Source of the DNA: Myxococcota bacterium
GTDB taxonomy: Bacteria; Myxococcota_A; Polyangia; HGW-17; JAJRWW01
NCBI GenBank assembly: GCA_024276595.1
Contig: JAJRWW010000021.1
Location: 1 to 11,906, forward strand
Reading direction: 5' to 3'
Length of the DNA stretch: 11,906 nt
The notes under the pieces are model-generated. The model saw nothing but the letters and a program-made list of their open reading frames with translations, searched no databases and was not told the DNA's origin. Below, piece by piece: positions 1-6,252 of the stretch; positions within the stretch are counted from its first letter, which is position 1; each line of letters opens with the position of its first letter. A program made the translations under genes and the position numbers.

Positions 1-89
1 AGGTCCTTGCATGGCCAGAGACTAACTGTTGACGGGAGCCTGCGCAAGGGTCCGAATACTGTTGAAGGTGCCAAAGCCCCACGGTCGGC

Positions 90-2438
90 TCACGGTTTAC
101 GGGGATGAGGGCGCCTCAGGGGGCCGGTGGGCTCGAGGATGCGGCGACCTGGGATGGCGCCGGGCTTCACCCTGACCTTTGGTGCCACAGCGGGGAGCCC
201 CAACCGCACGCGCACCCACGCGTCGATCCCAGTGTATCGGATCGCCTTGCCGGGGTGGTCGAAGTTGAAGACTGCCAGGCTCCTCCGGCCAGTCTGGACC
301 ACCAGGGTGTTGCCCCTCGGGCTGTAGGAGATGGCTCGAATCTTGTTGACAGCGCCGAGCCGCCTGGTCAGAGGGAGGGTTCGGATGAGCGCGCCGGAGG
401 GGAGCTCCAGCAGGGCCACTCCCTCGGGCACGGCGCAGGCCATGACCTTTGCGTCCGGGCGCATGTCGCACCGAGTGGGCTTGGAGGGCAGGGGGATTCG
501 AATCCGCCGGTGGACGGCGCCGGTGGCAACATCATAAAAGCGCAGAAAGCCTGTCTTGTGGAACGTGATGAGCTGCTGGCTGTCACGGGAGAACCGCATG
601 GCAACGACCTCGAAGTCGGCCAGGGGGCCGGAAGGGTTGTCCCAGCGGCGCTTGCCAGAGGGGACGTCAAAGGCCACCATGCGGTCCCAGCCCTGGATCT
701 CCACAAGGGTCTTGCCCCGCCGGGTGACACCGATCCAGTAGGGGTCTCGGATCCCGGAAAAGCCAAAAAGGCGCCTGCCGTAGATGCTCCACACCTGGAT
801 CTTTCGGCCGGGCCCTATGGTGGCGACCTTTCGGTTGTCGTGAAAGGGCAACAGGGAGCGCAGGGGCGGCTTCTCGGAGAAGAAGCTCCGGATCCTCCGA
901 CCGGAGACCAGCGCCCAGCGGGAGAGGTAGAAGCCTCCACCCTGGGCCAGGAGCCACCTTCGGTCCGGGGTGATCGCCACCCGGATGGGCTCCTGCCGCA
1001 GTCGCCTGGGCCCTGCCGCCTTTCGGGGGCTGCGCGAGTACAGCAGCTTTGCGTATGGGTGCCCCCCTCGGCGGGGTCTGGTCACCAGGTAGTACACGCC
1101 CACCCTGGCGGGAAGCTCTGCCACGGCCAGGAGCTTCCCCCGCTTCCCGAGCGCGAAGGCGGCGATGTCGCGGTGGGGGGTCTCCAGAGACAGGCGCACC
1201 GGTCTCACGAGCCGCATGGCCGGTCGAGGGCGAGCAGTGGGTGGGGGTATGTACCTGGCTGGAAGCCCCAGGGGGACTGGGTCCCTTCGGGCCTGCCAGA
1301 GCTCCACCCCTTCGCGCTCGCTCGCAGCGGCCAGGAGGCGGCCGTCGGCGGAGAGGGTCACGTCGTCCAGGCGCTTGCCCCGGAGCTGGTTCCTGGACAG
1401 GAGCTTGGCGTCGGTGGCTCGGATGTGCTCGATCCTTCCTGCGCTGTCAGCCACCACGACAGCTCGCCCTTGTGCCGTGAAGGTCACCCGCACAGGGCTG
1501 CCACGCGTCCTGAAGGAGAAGCCGCGGACCCGACGGAAGGGAGATGTGGTCGCCATCCGGACCATCCCGTTCCTGTAGGCCAGCACGGCTCTGGCTCCGT
1601 CCGGGGAGAGCCCGAGGGCGGCCAGGCGCTTGCCGGGGGTCTCCATGCGCCCGAGGCGAGAGCCGTCCACAGCAGAGAAGAGCATGACGTTTCCGGCGCG
1701 ATCCCCTGCCAGACAGAGCCCCGATCTCGACGAGGCGACCCGGGTGACGGGCAGGTCGAAGCGCATCTTGAGCAGGCGCTCGTGACGCCCGGTTCCGCCG
1801 TTCCATATCTCCACTCCGGCTCCCGTTGCCATGATCACGCGCTGGCTGGCGCCGAGGGCCATGTCTCGGATCGGGTAGCCCCTGGCCCTCAGCTCGCGCA
1901 GCAGGCGGCCTGTGCGGGTGCTCCAGAGGCGCACCGTGGTGAGCTTGTGCCGGGCCGAGGCCAGCATCTTCCCGGAGGGGGAGAAGCGTACCAGGAGCCC
2001 GCGCACCAGCTCATCGGCGTGGCCGAGAGTGAAGAGGGCTCGGCCGCCTCGGGAGCGGAGCACCTGCAGACGTCCCCACCGGCCTCCAACGGCGACCAGC
2101 TCACCGTCGGGGCTGATGGCCACGGAGCGGGGTCGTCGGATGGATGTGGGGAGGGCGTACCGCCGTGGTGCCACAAAGGAGAAGCCAGCCAGGGCAGTGG
2201 AATGCCTCGGTGGTGTGACTCGGGGACGTCGGCGCTCGGGGTGGATGGAGCAGCGCCTGGGAGTGGGACACCTGTGAACGACCTTGGCAGGGCAGCCAGC
2301 AGCCAGGAGCAAGATCAGGGCCCAGCCGAGGGGCAGGACGGGGAGAGCCGCTGGCGAGGGGAAGGGGCTCCGCCCCTTGAGCCCTGGGCCGAGCCCAGGG
2401 GAGATCGCGGGCATCGAGCTAGGGCCGTGGTGGCTCAT
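90..2438 (-). CDS. WD40-type beta-propeller lipoprotein
   Basis: Predicted 782-residue lipoprotein. The N-terminus has a hydrophobic segment (about residues 35-48) ending in the lipobox L-A-A-G-C with Cys49 as lipidation site, then a proline/arginine-rich tether (50-80). The rest is a series of WD40-like blades: an S-P-D-G or S-P-S-G turn followed by a strand ending in a variant of V-x-L-W, for example around residues 107-128, 152-172, 278-294, 362-381, 488-507, 613-635 and 703-724. That number of blades suggests two propellers, with a proline-rich break near 390-405. Such proteins are usually protein-binding scaffolds; no catalytic motif is seen. The start at 2438 is chosen because its ATG overlaps the TGA of the upstream gene (ATGA), which favours translational coupling. 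An internal ATG at 2414 would give a shorter, more typical signal peptide. The reading frame stays open far upstream, but that extension runs antisense to the kinase gene. Membrane side and partner are unknown. Confidence 0.85.
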   Translation of the reverse strand: MSHHGPSSMPAISPGLGPGLKGRSPFPSPAALPVLPLGWALILLLAAGCPAKVVHRCPTPRRCSIHPERRRPRVTPPRHSTALAGFSFVAPRRYALPTSIRRPRSVAISPDGELVAVGGRWGRLQVLRSRGGRALFTLGHADELVRGLLVRFSPSGKMLASARHKLTTVRLWSTRTGRLLRELRARGYPIRDMALGASQRVIMATGAGVEIWNGGTGRHERLLKMRFDLPVTRVASSRSGLCLAGDRAGNVMLFSAVDGSRLGRMETPGKRLAALGLSPDGARAVLAYRNGMVRMATTSPFRRVRGFSFRTRGSPVRVTFTAQGRAVVVADSAGRIEHIRATDAKLLSRNQLRGKRLDDVTLSADGRLLAAASEREGVELWQARRDPVPLGLPARYIPPPTARPRPAMRLVRPVRLSLETPHRDIAAFALGKRGKLLAVAELPARVGVYYLVTRPRRGGHPYAKLLYSRSPRKAAGPRRLRQEPIRVAITPDRRWLLAQGGGFYLSRWALVSGRRIRSFFSEKPPLRSLLPFHDNRKVATIGPGRKIQVWSIYGRRLFGFSGIRDPYWIGVTRRGKTLVEIQGWDRMVAFDVPSGKRRWDNPSGPLADFEVVAMRFSRDSQQLITFHKTGFLRFYDVATGAVHRRIRIPLPSKPTRCDMRPDAKVMACAVPEGVALLELPSGALIRTLPLTRRLGAVNKIRAISYSPRGNTLVVQTGRRSLAVFNFDHPGKAIRYTGIDAWVRVRLGLPAVAPKVRVKPGAIPGRRILEPTGPLRRPHPRKP

Positions 2439-2983
2439 GGCCTGGGGCGGCTCCGCGACGCCGGCCTTCTTCTCGGGCGCGGCCTGCGCCTGAGGGGGCG
2501 CAGGTCGATGGCCCATCGGCGAGAGGTGGCCACGTCCGTGATCTCGATGCGGGTCATGCGGCGAGCGTACGGGAGCTTGATCCGGGTGGCCGTGCGGAGG
2601 TTGGCCTCCATGCGTCGAGCGATGCGGTGCCCGGTGCGGGTGAAGCTCTCCGCGGGCGCCAGCAGCGGGAAGTTGAAGGGGAGCACGTCCAGGAGCCTCT
2701 TTCCACGGTAGATCTTGGCCAAGAAACGGCCCACGACGCGCTTGATCAGGCGGGGCCTGGAGAAGCGCATGCGGCGGATGGAGCGCTGGATGAGCCTGCC
2801 GCGGTCGTAGCGAAGCGAAAGCGAGAGGTAGTCCCTGGTCACGAGCGGTCTGGGCCACCTGGATGTCTTCGCTGGGCCCACCTTGCCGGTGACAGGGCCG
2901 GATCGCTTCCGGCGAGCGTTGGCGGCGCGGGGGAGGGTGGCGCCCCAAAGCAGCGCCAGCGCCGCTCCCAGGACCAGCGGCAC
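2435..2983 (-). CDS. Small basic exported protein of unknown function
   Basis: I do not recognise the family. From the GTG at 2983 the product is 182 residues. It opens with a hydrophobic stretch (P-L-V-L-G-A-A-L-A-L-L-W) and a plausible signal peptidase I site after A-A-N-A, so export is likely. The mature part is very rich in arginine, has a central section with aromatic and aliphatic residues (Y-L-S-L-S-L-R-Y, then V-L-P-F-N-F-P-L-L-A-P), and ends in an Arg/Pro-rich tail. GTG 2983 is the only canonical start codon in frame between the likely promoter (3150-3178) and the hydrophobic stretch. It gives an n-region without basic residues and has only a distant purine-rich stretch. A strong GAGGAAGGAG sits at 3037-3046, eight bases before an in-frame ACG at 3028; starting there would add 15 residues including Lys and Arg and make a better signal peptide. 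Third codon positions are strongly G/C, supporting this frame. The stop overlaps the WD40 lipoprotein start, so the two are probably co-translated. Confidence 0.65.
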   Translation of the reverse strand: MPLVLGAALALLWGATLPRAANARRKRSGPVTGKVGPAKTSRWPRPLVTRDYLSLSLRYDRGRLIQRSIRRMRFSRPRLIKRVVGRFLAKIYRGKRLLDVLPFNFPLLAPAESFTRTGHRIARRMEANLRTATRIKLPYARRMTRIEITDVATSRRWAIDLRPLRRRPRPRRRPASRSRPRP

Positions 2984-3036
2984 ATGGGGCGCTCTGATCG
3001 CCTTCCCTGTTGACGGTGGCGCAGACGTTTTGGATT

Positions 3037-3046
3037 CTCCTTCCTC
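3037..3046 (-). promoter_or_regulatory. Strong Shine-Dalgarno ahead of an in-frame ACG codon
   Basis: On the minus strand these bases read GAGGAAGGAG, the best ribosome-binding site in the intergenic region. Eight bases after AAGGAG comes ACG at 3028-3026, in frame with the basic exported protein. No ATG, GTG or TTG lies at a usable distance in any frame, so this site either serves a rare ACG start or marks a start codon lost by mutation or base error. Confidence 0.5.
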
Positions 3047-3149
3047 TGATTCCCGTCGACATTTGTGGCAGTGGCCAGCGGCTGCCGGTGTGACAAAAGC
3101 CGACCCCGCGCCGCGGCCTGGTGTTGCTCGGACGACCAGCCCAAAACAT

Positions 3150-3178
3150 ACTATAGCATCTGCGGAGGCCCTTGTCCG
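3150..3178 (-). promoter_or_regulatory. Extended -10 promoter for the exported-protein/WD40 unit
   Basis: Read on the minus strand, CGGACA (3178-3173, four of six matches to TTGACA) is followed after 17 bases by TATAGT (3155-3150, five of six matches to TATAAT). The extended -10 dinucleotide is present in TGC just before it. Transcription would start near 3143, giving a leader of roughly 115 to 160 bases depending on the true start codon. This is motif matching against the sigma-70 consensus only. Confidence 0.5.
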
Positions 3179-3248
3179 GCCTGGGGAGTGATCTCGGGCG
3201 CGATACCCCGGTGTCTTGCCGAGGGTGGCCACCAAGATGAGTAGGGGC

Positions 3249-3257
3249 TGTTACAAT
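3249..3257 (+). promoter_or_regulatory. Extended -10 promoter for the kinase gene
   Basis: The sequence TGTTACAAT contains TACAAT (five of six matches to TATAAT) preceded by a correctly placed TG extended -10 element. No good -35 box lies 16-18 bases upstream, which is tolerated by extended -10 promoters. The predicted start near 3264 leaves a leader of about 48 bases before ATG 3312 and argues against translation starting at the upstream in-frame codons near 3216. A second, weaker element (TGGTAACAT) lies at 3283-3291. Confidence 0.45.
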
Positions 3258-3311
3258 GGGTGGTGCCCTCGGGCCCGTGAGATGGTAACATTCGCCTGCG
3301 CTCGGACGGAA

Positions 3312-5645
3312 ATGAAGATCTGCTCGACCTGTCATAGCCGCTACGATGATGCGGTGAAGTTCTGTCCCCACGACGGGACCGTGCTGCCAGACCCGGTGGA
3401 CGCCTTCCTTGGCCAGCGGCTCATGGACCAGTTCGACATACGGGCGCGGTGCGGCCAGGGCGCCATGGGGACCGTGTACCAGGCCCACCAGGTCAACATG
3501 GATCGCCTGGTGGCGATCAAGATCCTCCGCCAGGATCTCGTGCAGGACCGCACGGTGGTCAAGCGCTTCTACCGGGAGGCCAGGGCCGCGGCGCGCCTCT
3601 CTCACCCGAACATCATCACGGTGCACCTCGTGGCGGAGACCGATGCGGGGCTCCCGTACATTGTCATGGAGTACCTGGACGGCACCGATCTCGACACCCT
3701 GTGCAAGGCCGAGGCTCCCCTCCCGGTGGACCGGGGAGTCTACCTGGCCTCGCAGATCGCTGGCGCCCTGGCGGAAGCCCATGCCAACAACGTGATTCAT
3801 CGGGATCTCAAGCCGGCGAACATCTTTGTGCTGGCCAAGGAGCGGAGCCCAGATCTCGTCAAGGTCCTGGACTTTGGCATCGCGAAGATCCTCGAGCGGG
3901 GCGGCTCCGACGAGAGTCGGATCACCAAGAGCGGAGCGATCTTCGGGACCCCTTACTACCTGAGCCCCGAGCAGGCCACCGGGGCGGAGCTGGATGCGCG
4001 AGCCGATCTCTACTCGCTGGGTGTGATCCTCTATCGGCTGCTCACGGGGCACCTCCCCTTCGAGTCGGGCTCCGGGCTGGACGTGCTGGTGAGCCATGTC
4101 AAGGAGCCTCCCCCGCCACCCAGGCTTCACAACGAGGAGATCCCTCCGGCTCTCGAGGGGGTGATCCTCCAGGCACTGGAGAAGGACAAGGACCGCCGCT
4201 TCTCCTCTGCGGAGCACATGCGTCAAGCGCTGGAAGACGTCGTGGCCATCCCCAAGGCGGGCCTTGACCGTGAGCGCTCTGCTCCCTGGGCTCGCCCTGG
4301 CGCCGGAGAGGATCCCGGAACGAGCAAGCGGACGGTCTTTGGTTTCAGCTCCGGCGGCGGGAACCAGGCCGTGGTGGGGCCGGTGGCTCCTGAGCAGGAT
4401 CCGCTGGTGCAGGTGGCCCAAAAGGCCATCGCTGCCAGCGGGCCGAAGGTCGCCTCCGCTGAGCTGCCCTCCAGGGAGAGCCGTCCAACCGTTGGCATTG
4501 GAGCCGGCTCCTGGGCCAACCCGGAGACCCCTCCAGGAGGAGGCGCCGGGGCGCCCGCCGGGCTGTCGCCTCCTCTCCCCGCGTCCGGGGGGGGGGAGCG
4601 AGGCTCTGGCTACGCCCCGTCAACCGTTGCTCCTGCCCCGCCGCCGGTAAAGGCGCCCATCTTCGACCCGGACGCCGATCGCGCCCCAGCGCCCATCCCG
4701 AGGCCGCTGCCCGAGGACTCCGCGCCGGGGACCGAGCCCAGGACGCCTTCGGCGTCCAGGGTTGGCTCTGGCCCGGTCCAGGGCTCGCCCGATCATCCTC
4801 TCGACTCCAGCCCATCCCTCGTGACCGGTGAGCACTCTGCGCCCTCTGACGCCACCATCGCGCTCCTTCGGCGAGCGCAGGACAGGGGGCGCTGGTTCAC
4901 CATGAGCACCGTCCTGCTCGCCCTGGCAGCCCTGGGAGTGGGGGTTTTCTTCGTGCTGCGGGACCAGCGAGCCCGCTCCGCGAGAGGAGGGGGCGCGCAG
5001 TCTGCGCCCAGGGCAGATGGAGGTGCGAGGGGCGAGCCCGGTGCCAGAGGGCCTGCGGGGCTGGAGGTGAGGGACGCGGCCGTCTCCAGACGGTCTCCTC
5101 CCCAGCAGGTGGGCTCGGCGCTGCTGAACGCCGTGCAGAGGGGTTATCGCCTCCGACTGAGCTGCGAGTCCAGGCTGGAGCCGAGGAGAGACACTGCCCT
5201 GGTGCTGGATCTCTGGCGAGATGGTAGCGGCCAGCCCATCTCGGACGCGATCGTGGCGCTGCGTCACAGGAGACGAGGCTCCAGGTCGCGGACTGTGAAG
5301 GCTCGCTCCACAAAGGTGGCCGGCAGATACGTTTTCGAGACTCGCTTTATGGGGTCGGGGCGGCGCAGGGCGACTCTCCTGGTGACCTTGCCGGGCAGGT
5401 ATACTCTGAAGGTGCCCTTCGAGCTGCCAGTGCTCGCGACGAGGCCGCGACCCACCCGCAGGTCCATGAGCGGCTCCCCGCACCGGCCCATGGGCTCCCC
5501 GCACCGGCCCATGGGCTCTCCGCACCGGCCCATGGGCGACCTGCCCCGGCTCCCGCCGGACGATCCCATGTCCATGGCTCGCCCCATGACCGTCCTGCCC
5601 ATGGATCCTCCAGATCCTCCAGCGGATCCCGTGGATCCCGATTGA
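3312..5645 (+). CDS. Transmembrane Ser/Thr protein kinase with N-terminal zinc ribbon
   Basis: A 777-residue Hanks-type Ser/Thr kinase. Residues 4-22 form a zinc-ribbon-like motif (C4-x2-C7, then F-C18-P-H-D-G) common at the front of myxobacterial kinases. The kinase domain spans about 41-312 and appears intact: glycine loop G48-Q-G-A-M-G, catalytic Lys70 in V-A-I-K, Glu89, H163-R-D-L-K-P-A-N with Asp165, D187-F-G and the G-T-P-Y-Y-x-S-P-E segment at 212-220. A Pro/Gly/Ala-rich linker (about 315-525) follows, then one membrane helix (about 529-549), which puts the kinase in the cytoplasm and residues 550-777 outside. Residues 612-707 look like a small beta-sandwich, loosely resembling YtkA/FixH-type domains (tentative). 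The tail carries three copies of G-S-P-H-R-P-M (721-741) and an Asp/Pro-rich end. The start is ATG 3312 because the zinc ribbon begins right there; ATG 3282 is the alternative. Substrates are unknown. It is divergent to the WD40 lipoprotein unit. Confidence 0.93.
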   Translation: MKICSTCHSRYDDAVKFCPHDGTVLPDPVDAFLGQRLMDQFDIRARCGQGAMGTVYQAHQVNMDRLVAIKILRQDLVQDRTVVKRFYREARAAARLSHPNIITVHLVAETDAGLPYIVMEYLDGTDLDTLCKAEAPLPVDRGVYLASQIAGALAEAHANNVIHRDLKPANIFVLAKERSPDLVKVLDFGIAKILERGGSDESRITKSGAIFGTPYYLSPEQATGAELDARADLYSLGVILYRLLTGHLPFESGSGLDVLVSHVKEPPPPPRLHNEEIPPALEGVILQALEKDKDRRFSSAEHMRQALEDVVAIPKAGLDRERSAPWARPGAGEDPGTSKRTVFGFSSGGGNQAVVGPVAPEQDPLVQVAQKAIAASGPKVASAELPSRESRPTVGIGAGSWANPETPPGGGAGAPAGLSPPLPASGGGERGSGYAPSTVAPAPPPVKAPIFDPDADRAPAPIPRPLPEDSAPGTEPRTPSASRVGSGPVQGSPDHPLDSSPSLVTGEHSAPSDATIALLRRAQDRGRWFTMSTVLLALAALGVGVFFVLRDQRARSARGGGAQSAPRADGGARGEPGARGPAGLEVRDAAVSRRSPPQQVGSALLNAVQRGYRLRLSCESRLEPRRDTALVLDLWRDGSGQPISDAIVALRHRRRGSRSRTVKARSTKVAGRYVFETRFMGSGRRRATLLVTLPGRYTLKVPFELPVLATRPRPTRRSMSGSPHRPMGSPHRPMGSPHRPMGDLPRLPPDDPMSMARPMTVLPMDPPDPPADPVDPD
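4587..4596 (+). repeat. G10 homopolymer inside the kinase linker
   Basis: Ten consecutive G in the coding strand, encoding three glycines and the first base of a Glu codon (residues 426-429). It lies between the kinase domain and the membrane helix. With nine G the frame reaches TAA at 4648-4650, giving a protein of about 445 residues that keeps the whole kinase domain but lacks the membrane helix and outside part. Runs of this length are known slippage sites and also frequent sequencing-error sites. Confidence 0.9.
5472..5534 (+). repeat. Three tandem 21-bp repeats at the kinase 3' end
   Basis: Three head-to-tail 21-bp units at 5472-5492, 5493-5513 and 5514-5534 encode G-S-P-H-R-P-M three times. 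Units 1 and 2 are identical and unit 3 differs by one silent base (TCC to TCT). The near-identity suggests recent expansion. The repeat lies in the predicted extracytoplasmic tail, after the beta-rich section, and copy-number change keeps the frame. Confidence 0.95.
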
Positions 5646-5660
5646 CCTGCCGATTCTGGA

Positions 5661-5690
5661 TTGACCCGGTGCTGAGGTTTGCTTAATACT
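5661..5690 (+). promoter_or_regulatory. Candidate sigma-70-type promoter for the response regulator
   Basis: TTGACC (5661-5666, five of six matches to the -35 consensus) is followed by an AT-rich TTAATACT. Either TAATAC (17-base spacer) or AATACT (18-base spacer) could be the -10 box. The start would be near 5697, leaving a leader of about 100 bases. The -10 region overlaps an imperfect inverted repeat at 5682-5705, which could be an operator. Confidence 0.4.
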
Positions 5691-5705
5691 CGCCTTGAGT
5701 GTAAG
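5682..5705. repeat. Imperfect inverted repeat over the -10 region
   Basis: CTTAATACTC and GAGTGTAAG, separated by GCCTT, pair apart from one unpaired base and a G-T pair. It lies over the presumed -10 and start site of the response regulator promoter, downstream of the kinase stop. It could be a regulator-binding site or a weak hairpin; it has no U-tract, so a factor-independent terminator is unlikely. Confidence 0.35.
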
Positions 5706-5804
5706 GGCAGTTACCCATTGCCGGCAGATCCTTTGACCAAGGGAGCCAGGCTCGGTCGAGCAATGGCTGCAGGGTGACATCAAGTGATTTCAAGGGAGCC
5801 GATG

Positions 5805-6170
5805 ATGACCCGGGTGCTGGTGGTGGATGACGACAGGGACGTGGCTGAGAGCCTGGGTATGGTCCTGGAGGGCATGGCCTGCCAGGTCGATCTGGCCTTT
5901 AGCGGCAGCGACGCAGTGAGCATGTTTCGCCCGGACCGACACGACCTGGTGCTCATGGATGTTCGCATGCCGGGAATGAACGGCGTGGAGGCGCTCTTGG
6001 AGATCCGCGCCCAGCACCCCAACGCCCGGGTGATGATGATGACCGGCTACAGCGTGGAGCAGCTTCTCACGAAGGCCAGGGAGCACGGCGCGGTTGGCGT
6101 GCTTCGCAAGCCCATCGGGAGAGTGGACCTCCAGCGCATGGTCGCCGAGGTACGTTCCGCCCCGCGGTGA
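5805..6170 (+). CDS. Single-domain response regulator (receiver only)
   Basis: A 121-residue CheY-like receiver domain with no output domain. All canonical residues are visible: acidic pocket Asp8/Asp9 (in V-L-V-V-D-D-D), phosphoacceptor Asp52 in L-M-D-V-R-M-P-G, Thr80 in M-M-M-T-G-Y and Lys102 in R-K-P. Such proteins pass phosphate or act by protein-protein contact after phosphorylation by a histidine kinase; no histidine kinase is present in the window, so its partner is encoded elsewhere. Two adjacent ATG codons (5802, 5805) follow the Shine-Dalgarno AAGGGAG at 5792-5798. The second is chosen because it has the better six-base spacing and begins the usual M-T-R-V-L-V-V-D-D-D. A GTG at 5784 in frame is less likely. 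The gene sits 159 bases after the kinase with its own promoter candidate and converges on the M48 protease gene. Confidence 0.93.
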   Translation: MTRVLVVDDDRDVAESLGMVLEGMACQVDLAFSGSDAVSMFRPDRHDLVLMDVRMPGMNGVEALLEIRAQHPNARVMMMTGYSVEQLLTKAREHGAVGVLRKPIGRVDLQRMVAEVRSAPR

Positions 6171-6213
6171 CCTGTCCAAGGTCGCGCCCGGAGGCCATTA
6201 TCCCTGTCCCCTC

Positions 6214-6249
6214 GCAGGATCCCACCCCGCAGGGTCACCCCCGCAGGGG
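6214..6249. repeat. Short GC-rich repeats between convergent genes
   Basis: In the 82-bp gap between the response regulator and the M48 gene, GCAGG recurs at 6214, 6229 and 6243 (15- and 14-base spacing) within similar C-rich/G-rich contexts. The last copy forms a tight hairpin, CCCC-GCA-GGGG at 6239-6249, followed by the AT-rich ATTCTATAT. It may act as a two-way transcription end, but there is no clear U-tract on either strand. Confidence 0.3.
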
Positions 6250-6252
6250 ATT

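Larger units (their letters stand above)
2984..3311. other. Divergent intergenic region between the lipoprotein unit and the kinase
   Basis: This 328-bp stretch separates two divergently transcribed units. It is more AT-rich than its surroundings, mainly around 3020-3060 and 3140-3160. It contains one extended -10 promoter candidate on each strand (listed separately) and a strong minus-strand Shine-Dalgarno at 3037-3046. Minus-strand and plus-strand frames run open across parts of it, but they lack a coherent start and show no recognisable protein, so I do not call a gene there. Confidence 0.7.

Noticed and set aside
29..60. TTGACG followed by AATACT as a promoter in the first 89 bases
   Set aside because: The spacing is 20 bases, too long, and no gene starts downstream on that strand. 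Nothing else is recognisable in 1-89.
105..2711. An 868-codon plus-strand open frame
   Set aside because: It is antisense to the WD40 lipoprotein and basic exported protein, and its translation shows no domain. Long antisense frames are expected in GC-rich coding DNA.
3216..3311. Upstream in-frame starts for the kinase (3216 and ATG 3282)
   Set aside because: The zinc-ribbon motif begins directly at ATG 3312, and the promoter candidate at 3249-3257 lies downstream of 3216.
90..4421. A single 1443-codon minus-strand open frame
   Set aside because: Only the part from 2438 down reads as a protein with signal sequence and WD40 blades. The upstream part runs antisense to the intact kinase gene and through the promoter region, and its translation is low-complexity.
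4620..5783. A 387-codon minus-strand open frame opposite the kinase C-terminal half
   Set aside because: Its repeats are only the reverse reading of the 21-bp kinase repeats, and the plus-strand frame has a membrane helix and coherent linker.
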